Of a stretch of 64,000 nt of DNA, positions 53,543 through 63,072 are shown one piece after another. Source of the stretch: Natrinema hispanicum (lineage in GTDB: Archaea; Halobacteriota; Halobacteria; Halobacteriales; Natrialbaceae). A program made the translations under genes and the position numbers. The DNA lies in assembly GCF_004217335.1 (NCBI RefSeq), contig NZ_SHMP01000004.1, positions 620,001-684,000 of the forward strand, given 5' to 3'. Within the stretch, counting starts at the first letter, position 1. Every line of letters begins with the position of its first letter. The notes beneath the pieces are model-generated. The model was not told the origin of the DNA. It did not search any database and saw only the letters and a list, made by a program, of their open reading frames with translations.

Positions 53543-54388
53543 ATGACTACCGACGCTGAGGCGGTATTTGAGCAACTCGAGCTAAAGGAGTATGAGACGA
53601 CAGCGTTGAAACATATACTGACACTTGGGCGAACGACAGCCCCCAATCTCGCCAAGGCGACCGGCATCCCGAAGGCACGTATTTACGGAATTCTCGACAC
53701 ACTCGCCGATCAGGGTTTTATCAAAATCATTCCTGGCCGTCCGAAAGAGTACCAGCCAAAGCCACCTGCGACAATTCTTGAACAGGCGAAAGAAAACAGA
53801 CGACAGGAATACGAAAAATTCTGTACAGATCTCGAGGCAGTCCGAGAGCCATTTATTGACCGATTCCAGCCACTGTACGAGCAGGCAAGCGACGATATTA
53901 CTCCTGCTGACGAACTGTTCTATGTTGTTTCTGTGGGTGAGCCGAGCGAGCGCGAAACGAAATCGCTGTATCGCGATGCAACGGATAGCGTCTACGTTAT
54001 CACGAAAAGCTTCGAGTACTTCGATGCTGTTGAGCCAGCAATACAGGACGCGCTGGATCACGATGTCTCGATTCAGGCACTCTTTCTCCATCCTCGCCAC
54101 CTCTCAGCGACGAATCAAGAGATACAAAGTACAGTTCTAGACTACGTAACTGACAAGTATCCCGAAATAGAGATACGGTTTAGTACCGAACTGCTGCCGT
54201 GGCGAGGGACACTTATTGACCCGAGTATGGACTACGAGACGGGTCAGGCAATCGTCCTCGTCGAAGAGAAGGATGTCCCGCTCCATATGCGGCAAGCCGC
54301 GGTCACCGAGAACGGCTCGTTCGTTGCCGGACTGCACCGATATTTCGATTTGATCTGGGAATACGATAGCGTCGGCCAAATAGAGTGA
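53543..54388 (+). CDS. TrmB-family transcription regulator
   Basis: 281 residues. The N-terminal winged helix (ELKEYETTALKHILTLGRTT, NLAKATGIPKARIYGILDTL, GFIKIIPGRPKEYQPKPP) is TrmB-type; a helical linker and a C-terminal sensor-like domain follow (VSVGEPSERETKSLYRDATD). Haloarchaeal TrmB proteins commonly regulate sugar genes, and here the neighbours are glycan-building enzymes. The start at 53543 (TTDAEAVFEQLELKEYE) is preferred over 53522. Confidence 0.78.
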   Translation: MTTDAEAVFEQLELKEYETTALKHILTLGRTTAPNLAKATGIPKARIYGILDTLADQGFIKIIPGRPKEYQPKPPATILEQAKENRRQEYEKFCTDLEAVREPFIDRFQPLYEQASDDITPADELFYVVSVGEPSERETKSLYRDATDSVYVITKSFEYFDAVEPAIQDALDHDVSIQALFLHPRHLSATNQEIQSTVLDYVTDKYPEIEIRFSTELLPWRGTLIDPSMDYETGQAIVLVEEKDVPLHMRQAAVTENGSFVAGLHRYFDLIWEYDSVGQIE

Positions 54389-54427
54389 GACGGCTGCCGA
54401 ACCGTATCTCACCCTACGCGAAATAGG

Positions 54428-55414
54428 CTACTCTGTCGTCTCGTGCTTACGGATGAGTTGTCTGATCGAGTCTTCGACGGTGAACTTCGGTTCCCAGCCA
54501 AGTTCGTCGTGCGTTCGTGTTGTATCAACAGCGAACTCGTCGACCAGTGTTTCTCCAGCTCGCGGATTCTCAACGAGTTTGATTTCGGGACTCCGTCCGA
54601 GTTCTTCGTCAGCGATTTGTGCAACTAGTTCAGCCGTCTCGTGGACGCTCGGATCCTCATCGGTCGCAAGTGCATACTTGTCAACTCCAGTATCACCCTG
54701 TTCGAGTTGACCCTGGAGTCGTTCAGCACTCCGAACGTACGCGCGGGCGATGTCTTTGACGTGAACGAAGTTCCGTGACTGCGTTCCGGGTTCGTAGACG
54801 GTCAGTGGCTCGCCAGCAACGGCCCGATTGACGAAGAAGTTGATCACAGTCCCTTTCGAGACGGTCTGTGATCCAACCTGGTGTTCACCATAGAGATTCG
54901 ACTTAAGATATATGTGGGCCGGGAACGCTCCATCAGCGAGCGTTTCGATCGCTTGCTCGCCAAGAACTTTGCTCCGCCCATACCAGTTCAGCGGGTCACG
55001 GGGATGTTCAGTCGTTATCGGGAAGGATTGAGGGTCACCGATAATTGCCATACTCGCAGGGAAGATCAATCCAGCACCCTGTTTGCGACAGAACCATGCA
55101 ATGGTATTCGTCGCATTGACATTGACCTCGTGAGTGAGATCGGGGTTCGTCTCACAGTCATCAACGCCGCTGAGTGCAGCGAGGTGCATGACGATATCGG
55201 CACCATCGAGTGCTTCTTCCAACCGTTTGTCATCACGGATATCGACATGCTCGACTGTTACATCACCGATCTCTCGAACTGTACCCCGGTAGAAATTATC
55301 GATCGCCGTGATAGACCAGTCTGGATGCGTCGCCTGAAGACGGTCAACGACTCGGCTTCCGATGTATCCTGCTGCACCGGTTACTGCGATCGTTAGTTCG
55401 TCGTCAGTCGTCAT
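54428..55414 (-). CDS. NAD-dependent sugar epimerase/dehydratase (second of two in one frame)
   Basis: The SDR-type Rossmann start ELTIAVTGAAGYIGSRVVDR binds NAD; DIVMHLAALSGVDDCETNP, the catalytic YGRSKVLGEQA (Tyr-x3-Lys) and a substrate domain follow, ending TVEDSIRQLIRKHETTE. It could be translated alone from the ATG at 55414, but no stop separates it from the preceding epimerase, so the pair is read as one protein of about 660 residues. Substrate is probably a UDP- or GDP-sugar of the cell-surface glycan; not determinable. Confidence 0.75.
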   Translation of the reverse strand: MTTDDELTIAVTGAAGYIGSRVVDRLQATHPDWSITAIDNFYRGTVREIGDVTVEHVDIRDDKRLEEALDGADIVMHLAALSGVDDCETNPDLTHEVNVNATNTIAWFCRKQGAGLIFPASMAIIGDPQSFPITTEHPRDPLNWYGRSKVLGEQAIETLADGAFPAHIYLKSNLYGEHQVGSQTVSKGTVINFFVNRAVAGEPLTVYEPGTQSRNFVHVKDIARAYVRSAERLQGQLEQGDTGVDKYALATDEDPSVHETAELVAQIADEELGRSPEIKLVENPRAGETLVDEFAVDTTRTHDELGWEPKFTVEDSIRQLIRKHETTE

Positions 55415-56408
55415 TGTTCTTATAGGTGTCAATGGTTGTCTCTCGGCTGTGTCCATCGCCTCGCCAAATTGCGATTCAGCAGTGAATCGAGTTGCTAAGT
55501 CGCGGACTCCATCGCGAAGCGTCCACTGTGGCTCAAATCCGGTTGTAGCAAGCCGGTCGAAGTTGACGTGATACGATGGACCAGGATTCTGGTCTTCGAG
55601 ATACGTCAACTCGAGGCCGGTATCCAGCTCATCGCGGACGATCTCGGCGATCGTTTCGATGCGGTAGTTCTGATCGTTTGAACCAACGTTGTACACGTGC
55701 TCTGACCAGGCATCTGGCTCACAGGCAGCTTGATAGTACGCTCGTGCGGCATCGCGAACGTGAATGAACGGCCGCCAGTTACTGCCATCTCCGTAGACTG
55801 TCAACGGACGATTCGTCAGTGCACGGAAGACGAAATGATTGACGACGAGATTGAACCGGATCCCAGGCGAATAGCCGTAATTCGTACTCATCCGGAGCGC
55901 GGTTCCGGTGAATGCACCCTTATCAACGTACTCCTTGAGAAGGGTTTCAGCTTCGTATTTTGTCTCCGCATACGGATTGAGGGGATCAGGCTCAGTCGCT
56001 TCGTCGAGATTAGTACTGGCCGCTCGGCCGTAGTTATTACACGAAGAAGCGAACACGACACGGTCCACGTCGACTTTCCGTGCAGCGTTGAACACATTGC
56101 GGCTTCCCTCGAGATTGACTGCCCGCGTCTCCTCGACACGATCGTGGGTGCTCTCAGCACCAGTGATTGCGGCTAGGTGAATGACGCGGTCAACGGACCG
56201 CATGGCAGTTTCGACATCGCCGTAGTTACGGATATCGCCACGGATAAACTCAAGATTGCCGTCGAACTGAGCAGCCATGAGGTTCGCCGGTGAGCCGGCT
56301 GCGAGTGAGTCGAGGACGGTGACCTTGGCCGACTCTCTTGTCGGCCTGCAGCAGGGGGATGAGAGCACTGCCGATATAGCCACACCCTCCCGTGACGAGG
56401 ACGTGCAT
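55415..56408 (-). pseudogene. NAD-dependent sugar epimerase (first of two), one frameshift
   Basis: The ATG at 56408 begins HVLVTGGCGYIGSALIPLLQ; after one base is gained or lost near 56330 the rest lies in the frame of the second epimerase: VTVLDSLAAGSPANLMAAQF, VIHLAAITGAESTHDR, NYGRAASTNLDE with the YAETKYEAE (Tyr-x3-Lys) site, and GVRDLATRFTAE. It passes without stop through TAERQPLTPIRT into the next enzyme. A fusion or lost stop codon; the same frame is kept over 330 residues, so it is likely not an error. Confidence 0.7.
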
Positions 56409-56424
56409 TCCAGTGTCGTCGCCG

Positions 56425-57684
56425 TCAGTTGGCATCGGGTGTGGGTTCAGCCTCTTCGGCAGCGTCGGCCTCGTACGAGAGTTCGGTTTCGTCGGCAGCG
56501 TCGCCTTCCTTCTCCCAGTCGTCAAGCACGCCCGGCAGGAAGCGGTCTTCGTGGGCGGTAATCGTCTCTTCGTACTCGACAAGCGTCTCGAGCACGTCGC
56601 GAACTCCTTCGGTAAAGTCCTGACGCTGCTCACCGATTAGGTCCATGTACCGGTCGTTTTCGATCTCCATCTTGTGTGTCTCGTCCTCGTCACGCGGGTT
56701 CTCGAAGTGTTCGACGGAGACGTCGAGATCGAACTCGTCGCCGACGTCGGCGATGGTGTTGGCCATCTCGACGATGCTGATCGCGCGCGTGACCTGGTTG
56801 TAGACGACGTGGTCATCGGGACGCTCGTCCGGATCGCTAAGCGCTAGGCGCGCGAGTCCTTCGACAGCGTCCTCGAGGCTGATGAATGGCTTTCGCTGCT
56901 CGCCTTTGCCGTAGACGGTCGTCGGATAGCCAGCGATGGCCTGTGCACAGAAGCGGTGGGCGACGACGCCGAAGTAGTAGTCAAAGTCGAACCGAGTGGC
57001 GAGGCGTGGATCAGCAGCCGTTTCGGCGGTCTGTGTCCCGTAGGTGATGGCAGTTCTGACGTCCGAGATCGGGATATCGAACTGCTTGTGTGCGAGACGC
57101 ATGTTGGCGGCGTCGTGGCTTTTCGTGAGGTGATACCACGAGCCCGCCATCGCGGGGAACGGCACGTCGTCGCTTTCGCCCTGGTTTTCCATCGTTGCCC
57201 CGCCTTCGGGGATGGGGAACTCCGGCGCGCCGTAGACGCCTGTCGTGGTCGTTTCGATGAAGTGGGTGTCGGTCAGGTCGTGTTCCTCGAGTCCCCACAG
57301 GAGGTTGCGCGTCGCCTGCAGGTTGTTGTGCTGCGTGTAGTTCGCGCGCTCGCCGTTGATCTGGGAGTACGGCGCGGACGGTTGGGCTGCCGTGTGGACG
57401 ATAGTGTCGGGTTCGTGGACCTCGAGAAGTTCGTCGACGAACGATTTGTCGGTGAGGTCACCTTCGACGAACGAGAGGTTGTGGAGGTCGTGAACCTCTT
57501 TTGCGGCCTCGAGGCGTTCCTCTGGCGTCGCGATCGGTGTTGCACTCGTGCTGCCAACTTCTTCGACCCATTCGCGGCGGGCGCCATTGTCAACACAGAC
57601 AACTCGGTCGTCAGTTCGGGTTGCAATGCGAAGTGCAGTCGGCCAGCCGATGTAGCCATCAGCGCCAGTGAGGAGTATCGTCAT
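56425..57684 (-). CDS. Sulfoquinovose-synthase-like NAD-dependent epimerase
   Basis: 419 residues with MTILLTGADGYIGWPTALRI (NAD site), HTAAQPSAPYSQINGERANY, the TTTTGVYGAPEFPIPEGG / WYHLTKSHDAANM active site (Tyr-x3-Lys), and LISLEDAV-like ISLEDAVEGLARLALSD. This resembles UDP-sulfoquinovose synthase (SQD1/Agl3), which makes the sulfonated sugar seen on archaeal S-layer glycans and lipids. It ends 16 bases before the next epimerase in the same operon. The acidic tail (ADAAEEAEPTPDAN) is haloarchaeal. Confidence 0.75.
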   Translation of the reverse strand: MTILLTGADGYIGWPTALRIATRTDDRVVCVDNGARREWVEEVGSTSATPIATPEERLEAAKEVHDLHNLSFVEGDLTDKSFVDELLEVHEPDTIVHTAAQPSAPYSQINGERANYTQHNNLQATRNLLWGLEEHDLTDTHFIETTTTGVYGAPEFPIPEGGATMENQGESDDVPFPAMAGSWYHLTKSHDAANMRLAHKQFDIPISDVRTAITYGTQTAETAADPRLATRFDFDYYFGVVAHRFCAQAIAGYPTTVYGKGEQRKPFISLEDAVEGLARLALSDPDERPDDHVVYNQVTRAISIVEMANTIADVGDEFDLDVSVEHFENPRDEDETHKMEIENDRYMDLIGEQRQDFTEGVRDVLETLVEYEETITAHEDRFLPGVLDDWEKEGDAADETELSYEADAAEEAEPTPDAN

Positions 57685-57873
57685 TTGTTACTCGACTTCT
57701 GAATGACTACACCGGTTGAAAAATCTTACCGTTCTAACTGTATTCTTAGACTTGCTCTGATCAAACTGTGTGGCAACACGGCCGATATACTCCGATAATA
57801 CTATAGTAAGTTAGAAACACCAACCAACTGACGTGCTCATTCAGCATTACATATACAAGATGGAGGACAGAAA

Positions 57874-58896
57874 ATGGTTGGAGTAACCAATCTGCTGCTT
57901 GCTGGTATCGCAGTCGCTATTCTTGGGTGGGGCTTCGAACGATATCGGACGCGTTTTGTGAAATCTGATCTCCTGATTGCGGGGGTACTTGCATTCGGAA
58001 TCCTGGTATTTGTAATGCTTCCAGGTGTGTACGACTCCGTCGGGAATGTACTCGATATTGAACAGCGATTCGTTTTGCTTTCGCTACTTGCCCATCTCGT
58101 TACGCTTGCTATTATTCTCTATCTCTTAGCGACGATTCGTGACACAAACGCCTGCTTTTCTGATCTCGTTCGAAACCTCTCTGCCGAGCAAGCGCCGCAG
58201 ACGGACGGTGGAAAGCGAACGATCTTCATCGTCATCCCAGCCTACAACGAGGGCGAGACGATTCGGTCAGTCGTCGAATCGCTCCCGGAGACGATCCGTG
58301 GCTACGCCGTCCAGCCGGTAGTCGTCTCCGACGGGTCAGCCGATGACACCGCCGCAAACGCGGAGTATAACGGGACAATCGTCGTCGAGCATCCGGTTAA
58401 TCAGGGCCAGGGAGGTGCGCTGAAAACCGGGTTCCAGATCGCGCTCGATCGAGGCGCCTCGATCGTCGTGACGATGGACGGTGACGGCCAGCACCCGGTT
58501 GACGGACTTGAGCAGTTGGTCGCGCCCGTGATCGAGGACAAAGCGGATTACGTGATGGGATCGCGGTACAAAGGTGAGGACTACTCCGGCAACGGCCTCG
58601 TGCGCGAAAGCGGCATCCAGGTCTTCACTCGGTTGATCAACGTGCTGACGAAGTCCGATATTACGGACTGTACGAACGGGTTCCGCGCGATTCGGGCCTC
58701 CGGGCTCGAGGACATGGAGCTGACCGAAGAGCGGTTCAGTGCCCCCGAGCTGATCATCGAGGCACGGAAAAACGGGATGCGGATTCAAGAGATTCCGATT
58801 ACGATCGAAGAGCGCCAGGCCGGCGAGACAAAGAAACCACAGCTGATGTACGCTGTCGGGCTGACACGAACGATTTTCACGACGTGGATTCGATAG
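57874..58896 (+). CDS. DUF2304-GT2 fusion glycosyltransferase
   Basis: 340 residues. The N-terminal 90 residues form three hydrophobic segments like the DUF2304 membrane protein (ITNLLLAGIAVAILGWG-like start, LLSLLAHLVTLAIILYLLA); residues 110-340 are a GT2 domain with FIVIPAYNEGETIRSVVESL, VVSDGSADDTA, TMDGDGQHPVDGLEQLV and DCTNGFRAIRASGLEDM. DUF2304 and GT2 are more often separate neighbours, so this is a fused version. Probably makes a polyprenyl-phosphate sugar at the membrane. It overlaps the convergent gene by 20 bases. Confidence 0.8.
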   Translation: MVGVTNLLLAGIAVAILGWGFERYRTRFVKSDLLIAGVLAFGILVFVMLPGVYDSVGNVLDIEQRFVLLSLLAHLVTLAIILYLLATIRDTNACFSDLVRNLSAEQAPQTDGGKRTIFIVIPAYNEGETIRSVVESLPETIRGYAVQPVVVSDGSADDTAANAEYNGTIVVEHPVNQGQGGALKTGFQIALDRGASIVVTMDGDGQHPVDGLEQLVAPVIEDKADYVMGSRYKGEDYSGNGLVRESGIQVFTRLINVLTKSDITDCTNGFRAIRASGLEDMELTEERFSAPELIIEARKNGMRIQEIPITIEERQAGETKKPQLMYAVGLTRTIFTTWIR

Positions 58897-59995
58897 AATC
58901 GAGTATTTCCTCAATCGCGACACCCATCTCTTGGGCAATTCGTTTGGAGTCATTGCGGACACTCACACATTGTTGGGCATTAGAACCGAATTGGTCCGCG
59001 AGGCTGTTGTTCGATAGTACCTGTGCTACTGCACGGGTGAACTCGCCCTGCGTATCAGCGTCAACAAGAAGGCCCGTTTCTTCGTGAGTTATTTGTTCGA
59101 TCATGCCATGATCAGCATTTGCAACTACCGGTAGCCCTGCTGCCATCGCTTCAGAAACCACATTCGGACATCCGTCGATATGCGAGCAGTAAACGAACAC
59201 GGATGCGGCAGCGTACAAATCAGCTACATTCGGAACAAACCCAGCGATAATGATTTGGTCACGTATCGTTTCGGGAACAATCCGATTAACGTACTGTCGT
59301 AAGTCATCTAAGTACTGACCGCCGCCAGCGATAACGTAGGTAATATCTGGGTTGACCCTTAGCAGGGGCTCTAGCTCCTGAAGCAAGTAATAAATTCCTT
59401 TTACTTTACCTTTGAACCGAAGGTTCGTGACAGTAAGAATTATACGTTCTGCCTCTTGACCGATGAGCTCACGGCCGCTCACTGGATCTCCGTCTCGGTA
59501 CGACGCACTGTCGATCGGAACCGAGACGCGTTTCACTCGTTTCGATGGCAGACCAGTCCGGTTCGCTACGAGCTGCTGTAGCTCGGTGGAGACGACGAGG
59601 TACCCGTCCGCGTTCGATCCGAATACTTCGTTTATCCCTATCTGGCCGACTCGAGCGACGGCAGAGAGGAAATTTTGATCTCTGAGGTTCTGTCGTAGTT
59701 CTTCGTAATTTGTCTTCCACATGTCCCCACCTACTCGGATCACTACCGGGATGTCTTTTACTTGACCGAGGGTGAGTACTGTCGCACCGAGTCGTCCGGG
59801 ATAGTTCGACAGAAGCACATCCGGCTGGTTCTTGTCAATACATTTGCTTCCCTTTCGGAACAAATACGGATATTTCGACATTCCGTCTCGATCCGAGATC
59901 GTGATCACCTCCGAATTTTCGAGGAATGACAGTGGCTCCGATATTTTCGACGAACGATCGTCTGCGAAACCCATAATCCGTGGATGCTCAGTCAT
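58877..59995 (-). CDS. GT4-type glycosyltransferase
   Basis: 372 residues from the ATG at 59995, with two Rossmann domains. TERIILTVTNLRFKGKVKG-like VTNLRFKGKVKGIYYLLQEL opens the C-domain, and SHIDGCPNVVSEAMAAGLPV, then NADHGMIEQITHEETGLLVD, carry the E-x7-E nucleotide-sugar motif of GT4. The start overlaps the preceding GT4 gene's stop by 8 bases, forming an operon with it. Acceptor is probably the cell-surface glycan. Confidence 0.82.
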   Translation of the reverse strand: MTEHPRIMGFADDRSSKISEPLSFLENSEVITISDRDGMSKYPYLFRKGSKCIDKNQPDVLLSNYPGRLGATVLTLGQVKDIPVVIRVGGDMWKTNYEELRQNLRDQNFLSAVARVGQIGINEVFGSNADGYLVVSTELQQLVANRTGLPSKRVKRVSVPIDSASYRDGDPVSGRELIGQEAERIILTVTNLRFKGKVKGIYYLLQELEPLLRVNPDITYVIAGGGQYLDDLRQYVNRIVPETIRDQIIIAGFVPNVADLYAAASVFVYCSHIDGCPNVVSEAMAAGLPVVANADHGMIEQITHEETGLLVDADTQGEFTRAVAQVLSNNSLADQFGSNAQQCVSVRNDSKRIAQEMGVAIEEILDSIESTS

Positions 59996-61103
59996 CGTTC
60001 CATAGCCTCCGGTACAATTTCCAGTAGCTTTCACACATTGCGTTCTTGGAATATCGTTCTACGATGTTTGATCTCGCACGCTGCCGAACGTCACTGCCGG
60101 TCCTGAAAAATGAATCGATCGTCCGCGCTAGCGATCGATCGTCGTTCGGTGGAACAGTTTCACCCACTTCGATGAGCTCTGATGCTGCGCCCACGTCCGT
60201 CGAAATAACCGGCAGTCCACATGACTGTGCCTCTAAGAGTACCGTCGGTTGTCCTTCCGATAGGGACGGCAACACGAACAAATCGTGACTTCGGTAGTAC
60301 GGAACGACGTCCGCTTGATACCCTTCGAATGTAACGAGGGTATCTATCCCTAACTCGATACACTGCCGTTCGTATTCGTCTCGCTTCGTCCCGTCACCGA
60401 CGATCGTGAGGTGATACTTGTCATCGGTGCCTCGAGAAAGTCGTTTCATGGACTTCAGAAGCGTCGGAATCCCCTTTACCGGATCTAACCGTCCGATGAA
60501 TAGCAATTCAGTCGTCTCAGTCTTGTCTCTCGAGTCGTTGGGAGCCGGACTGAATTTCTCAGTGTCGATCCCGTTCGGAATCACTGATTGTTTGTCGGCC
60601 GAAACATATGGCGTAAGTGGATCGAGCAGATAATTTCCGAGAGCGACGGTACGAGTCGCCGCTTTGAACGTCGCTCTGCCTAGTGTGGCCGTATAGGACC
60701 GTCCGATAAGATCGACGAGTCGACTTCCTGACGTCCAGTTCACGCCTGGGAGCGAATCGACGGTCACCACAGAGGGAGTGTTACGACGGGCCGCCTCTAT
60801 GACTGCAGTCGCACAGACTGGATAAAAATAGCTGTATACGTGAACGAGATCAGAGCGGTCGATCAGGTTCGAAAGTTGGCGTAAAAAGGACGGAGTCGGC
60901 AGCGTATATCGAACACCGGGTACGTACGCTGCGTTATAGTATTGGTAAGTCACATTCGCCGCTTCGGTAATTCTATGTTCGCCGTCCGACGGGGTGAGAA
61001 CAGTTACATCTGCTTCCGGAGATAACCCCGTGCTAAGCGACTCGATACCCGTCCGCAGCTGCATAGTCGGATTGACATAAAGTATAGATGGACTGGAAGT
61101 CAC
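59988..61103 (-). CDS. GT4-type glycosyltransferase
   Basis: 371 residues with the start TSSPSILYVNPTMQLRTGIE, the C-domain LLFIGRLDPVKGIPTLLKSM, the GDGTKRDEYERQCIELGI segment, and the E-x7-E region SLSEGQPTVLLEAQSCGLPV. GT-B fold, retaining-type by family. It is translationally coupled to the following GT4 gene by overlap and lies downstream of the polytopic membrane protein on the same strand, 60 bases apart. Confidence 0.85.
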   Translation of the reverse strand: MTSSPSILYVNPTMQLRTGIESLSTGLSPEADVTVLTPSDGEHRITEAANVTYQYYNAAYVPGVRYTLPTPSFLRQLSNLIDRSDLVHVYSYFYPVCATAVIEAARRNTPSVVTVDSLPGVNWTSGSRLVDLIGRSYTATLGRATFKAATRTVALGNYLLDPLTPYVSADKQSVIPNGIDTEKFSPAPNDSRDKTETTELLFIGRLDPVKGIPTLLKSMKRLSRGTDDKYHLTIVGDGTKRDEYERQCIELGIDTLVTFEGYQADVVPYYRSHDLFVLPSLSEGQPTVLLEAQSCGLPVISTDVGAASELIEVGETVPPNDDRSLARTIDSFFRTGSDVRQRARSNIVERYSKNAMCESYWKLYRRLWNDD

Positions 61104-61160
61104 GTTCCAAAATATAATGTTGACGAATATATATGCGACGGAATTTTCATTATCCTAGTA

Positions 61161-62894
61161 TCATTTGAAAGCCTGGTTCTTAGTGGTGCAAACGCGGTAC
61201 AGCCAGTAATTCCCATTTGAGTAAACTTGATTTGTCGAATTCAAGTAATCAAGTTCTTGGTGGGTATACTTGCCTCCCCCAAGTTCCCGAATCCTGTTTT
61301 TATCTGACGCCGTAACTGCCACGTAGCCCAATTGGGTCTGCGACTGGCACAGGCTTCCGTTTGCAAACTGTGACGGAACCGGGTTGTACAAACTATCTGG
61401 ACCATACGTAACGTTTTCAGCGCGCACCATCCCCAGTCCATCCCGACTCTCTTGGCGACCATACAAACCATCTCGGTAGCGGAATGCCGGACTATATAGT
61501 TCTGCCATCTTTACATTATCTTCTCGATAAGTGAATGAAGTTTCATAACCTTCCAATTGGGACTGTGGTATATCTCCTGTCGGCTTTGCTGTATAGGGCG
61601 AGCGATGGATTGTCGGTGCGGAAACCAGCAATATTATCATTCCAACAATCAGCAACCGATTTCGGGTTATGTGTTTAGTGAGTGTTGATTGATTTGATGC
61701 CAGCCACCCGATCCCCATCGCTGCGAGAATCGTCCCGTAAACAAGGACATGACCGGAGTACCGGAAATACTGCATCGAATGACCTGCTACTACGTAGAGG
61801 GTAACAAACAGAGTGCCTACAACCCCACCGATAGAGAGTAGGATTGCATGCCGGTGGTGGCGTCGTGTTTGGTACGTCCTCAGCGCAACTATAGAGACGG
61901 CAACCATAATCGCTCCGAACAGGCCGATGAGGACTCGTGGAGCAAGAACACGCAGAATAATAACTGAGATATTCGCACCTTGATCTGCCGCGGCCGACAT
62001 GTCTCCTGCAGGCGATAAACTAAACATTGCAACGAATACCCGCTGAATAGATTTTAGAAACCATGTCTGCATACTCATCCAAGTAGCAAACAAAATTCCG
62101 AACACCAATATGAGACTAAGTTTGTCTGATTTATCGCGGGCAAGTATGCAAACAGTCGCGAAGGGTAAAAAAACCATCGCTTGTTGGGGATGATAGAAAA
62201 GTAATGAAAGAAACGTTATAATGGCCAAAATAGTCCCTCGATCGGTTTTTTCAGTAAGTTTGAGGGCAGTATAAATTGGGAACGGAAGAAAGAGGAGTGC
62301 GCTAGTGGTCGGGTTCGGCTGTAAGACCGGGAGCTTCACTGTTAGCAGTGGAGCAAGCGAACAAGCGATAAAGACGATAAGAATCGTTTTTTCCTCGCTA
62401 TAGTATTGGCGAGGGATTATTATCATTCCTAAAATAAAACAGATTGCGAGCAATAAAAGTAGTAAGAGGAGCGTATGACTCGCCGATAGTCCGAGAACTT
62501 GGCTGGTAAGAGCAGCGTAGTGGTGAAGTGCGGGATAAAACGTATCAAGTGGGCTGGCTGTTCCATTGAGTGTGCTAATTGTCCATCCGAGATGAGTGAG
62601 CGAATCATGCTGACCAAGATAGCGGTACCCACGTATCCACGGAAGCAAGATGATTAGTGCGGTGAGCATAACAATGCCAGCTGCTGCAAGCGACTGTTTT
62701 GGTCGAGTAGCGATGAGGCTGACCGTGACAAAAGCGAGAAACGCTAGTAGAATTAAGGCCCACGCTGTAAGTGGAGTTGCTTGGTAAATAGAAAGTTCGG
62801 GCGGAGATCGGTGTTGGCGTGCAAGTAGGGTAGCGAATGCGGTGGTAGAGAGTCCAATGATGAGGATGACCTGAACAATTTTTTTCTGTTTCAT
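61161..62894 (-). CDS. Polytopic membrane protein of the glycan cluster
   Basis: 577 residues with about 12 membrane helices followed by a 130-residue extracytoplasmic tail. After the second helix pair comes GQHDSLTHLGWTISTLNGTA with DTFYPALHHYAALTSQVLGL, a charged-loop pattern as in GT-C/GT39-like oligosaccharide transferases and polymerases; no family is certain. The DNA is visibly AT-richer than the chromosome. Probably a lipid-linked glycan transferase or polymerase; confidence in function is low, in the gene high. Confidence 0.75.
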   Translation of the reverse strand: MKQKKIVQVILIIGLSTTAFATLLARQHRSPPELSIYQATPLTAWALILLAFLAFVTVSLIATRPKQSLAAAGIVMLTALIILLPWIRGYRYLGQHDSLTHLGWTISTLNGTASPLDTFYPALHHYAALTSQVLGLSASHTLLLLLLLLAICFILGMIIIPRQYYSEEKTILIVFIACSLAPLLTVKLPVLQPNPTTSALLFLPFPIYTALKLTEKTDRGTILAIITFLSLLFYHPQQAMVFLPFATVCILARDKSDKLSLILVFGILFATWMSMQTWFLKSIQRVFVAMFSLSPAGDMSAAADQGANISVIILRVLAPRVLIGLFGAIMVAVSIVALRTYQTRRHHRHAILLSIGGVVGTLFVTLYVVAGHSMQYFRYSGHVLVYGTILAAMGIGWLASNQSTLTKHITRNRLLIVGMIILLVSAPTIHRSPYTAKPTGDIPQSQLEGYETSFTYREDNVKMAELYSPAFRYRDGLYGRQESRDGLGMVRAENVTYGPDSLYNPVPSQFANGSLCQSQTQLGYVAVTASDKNRIRELGGGKYTHQELDYLNSTNQVYSNGNYWLYRVCTTKNQAFK

Positions 62895-63072
62895 TCTCTA
62901 CAGATTTATATTTGTCTACGCTGGATCACTGATGTGGCAGTTCTTAGACTGGAACGGGTGCGCGGTATTGATGTCTTCATGCTAGATAGAATGTCAATCG
63001 CAAGGGGAATCATGTTTCTTTTGATGACGGTTCTAGCGTGCTTGGATATGTATACAGATGTTACAATCCACA

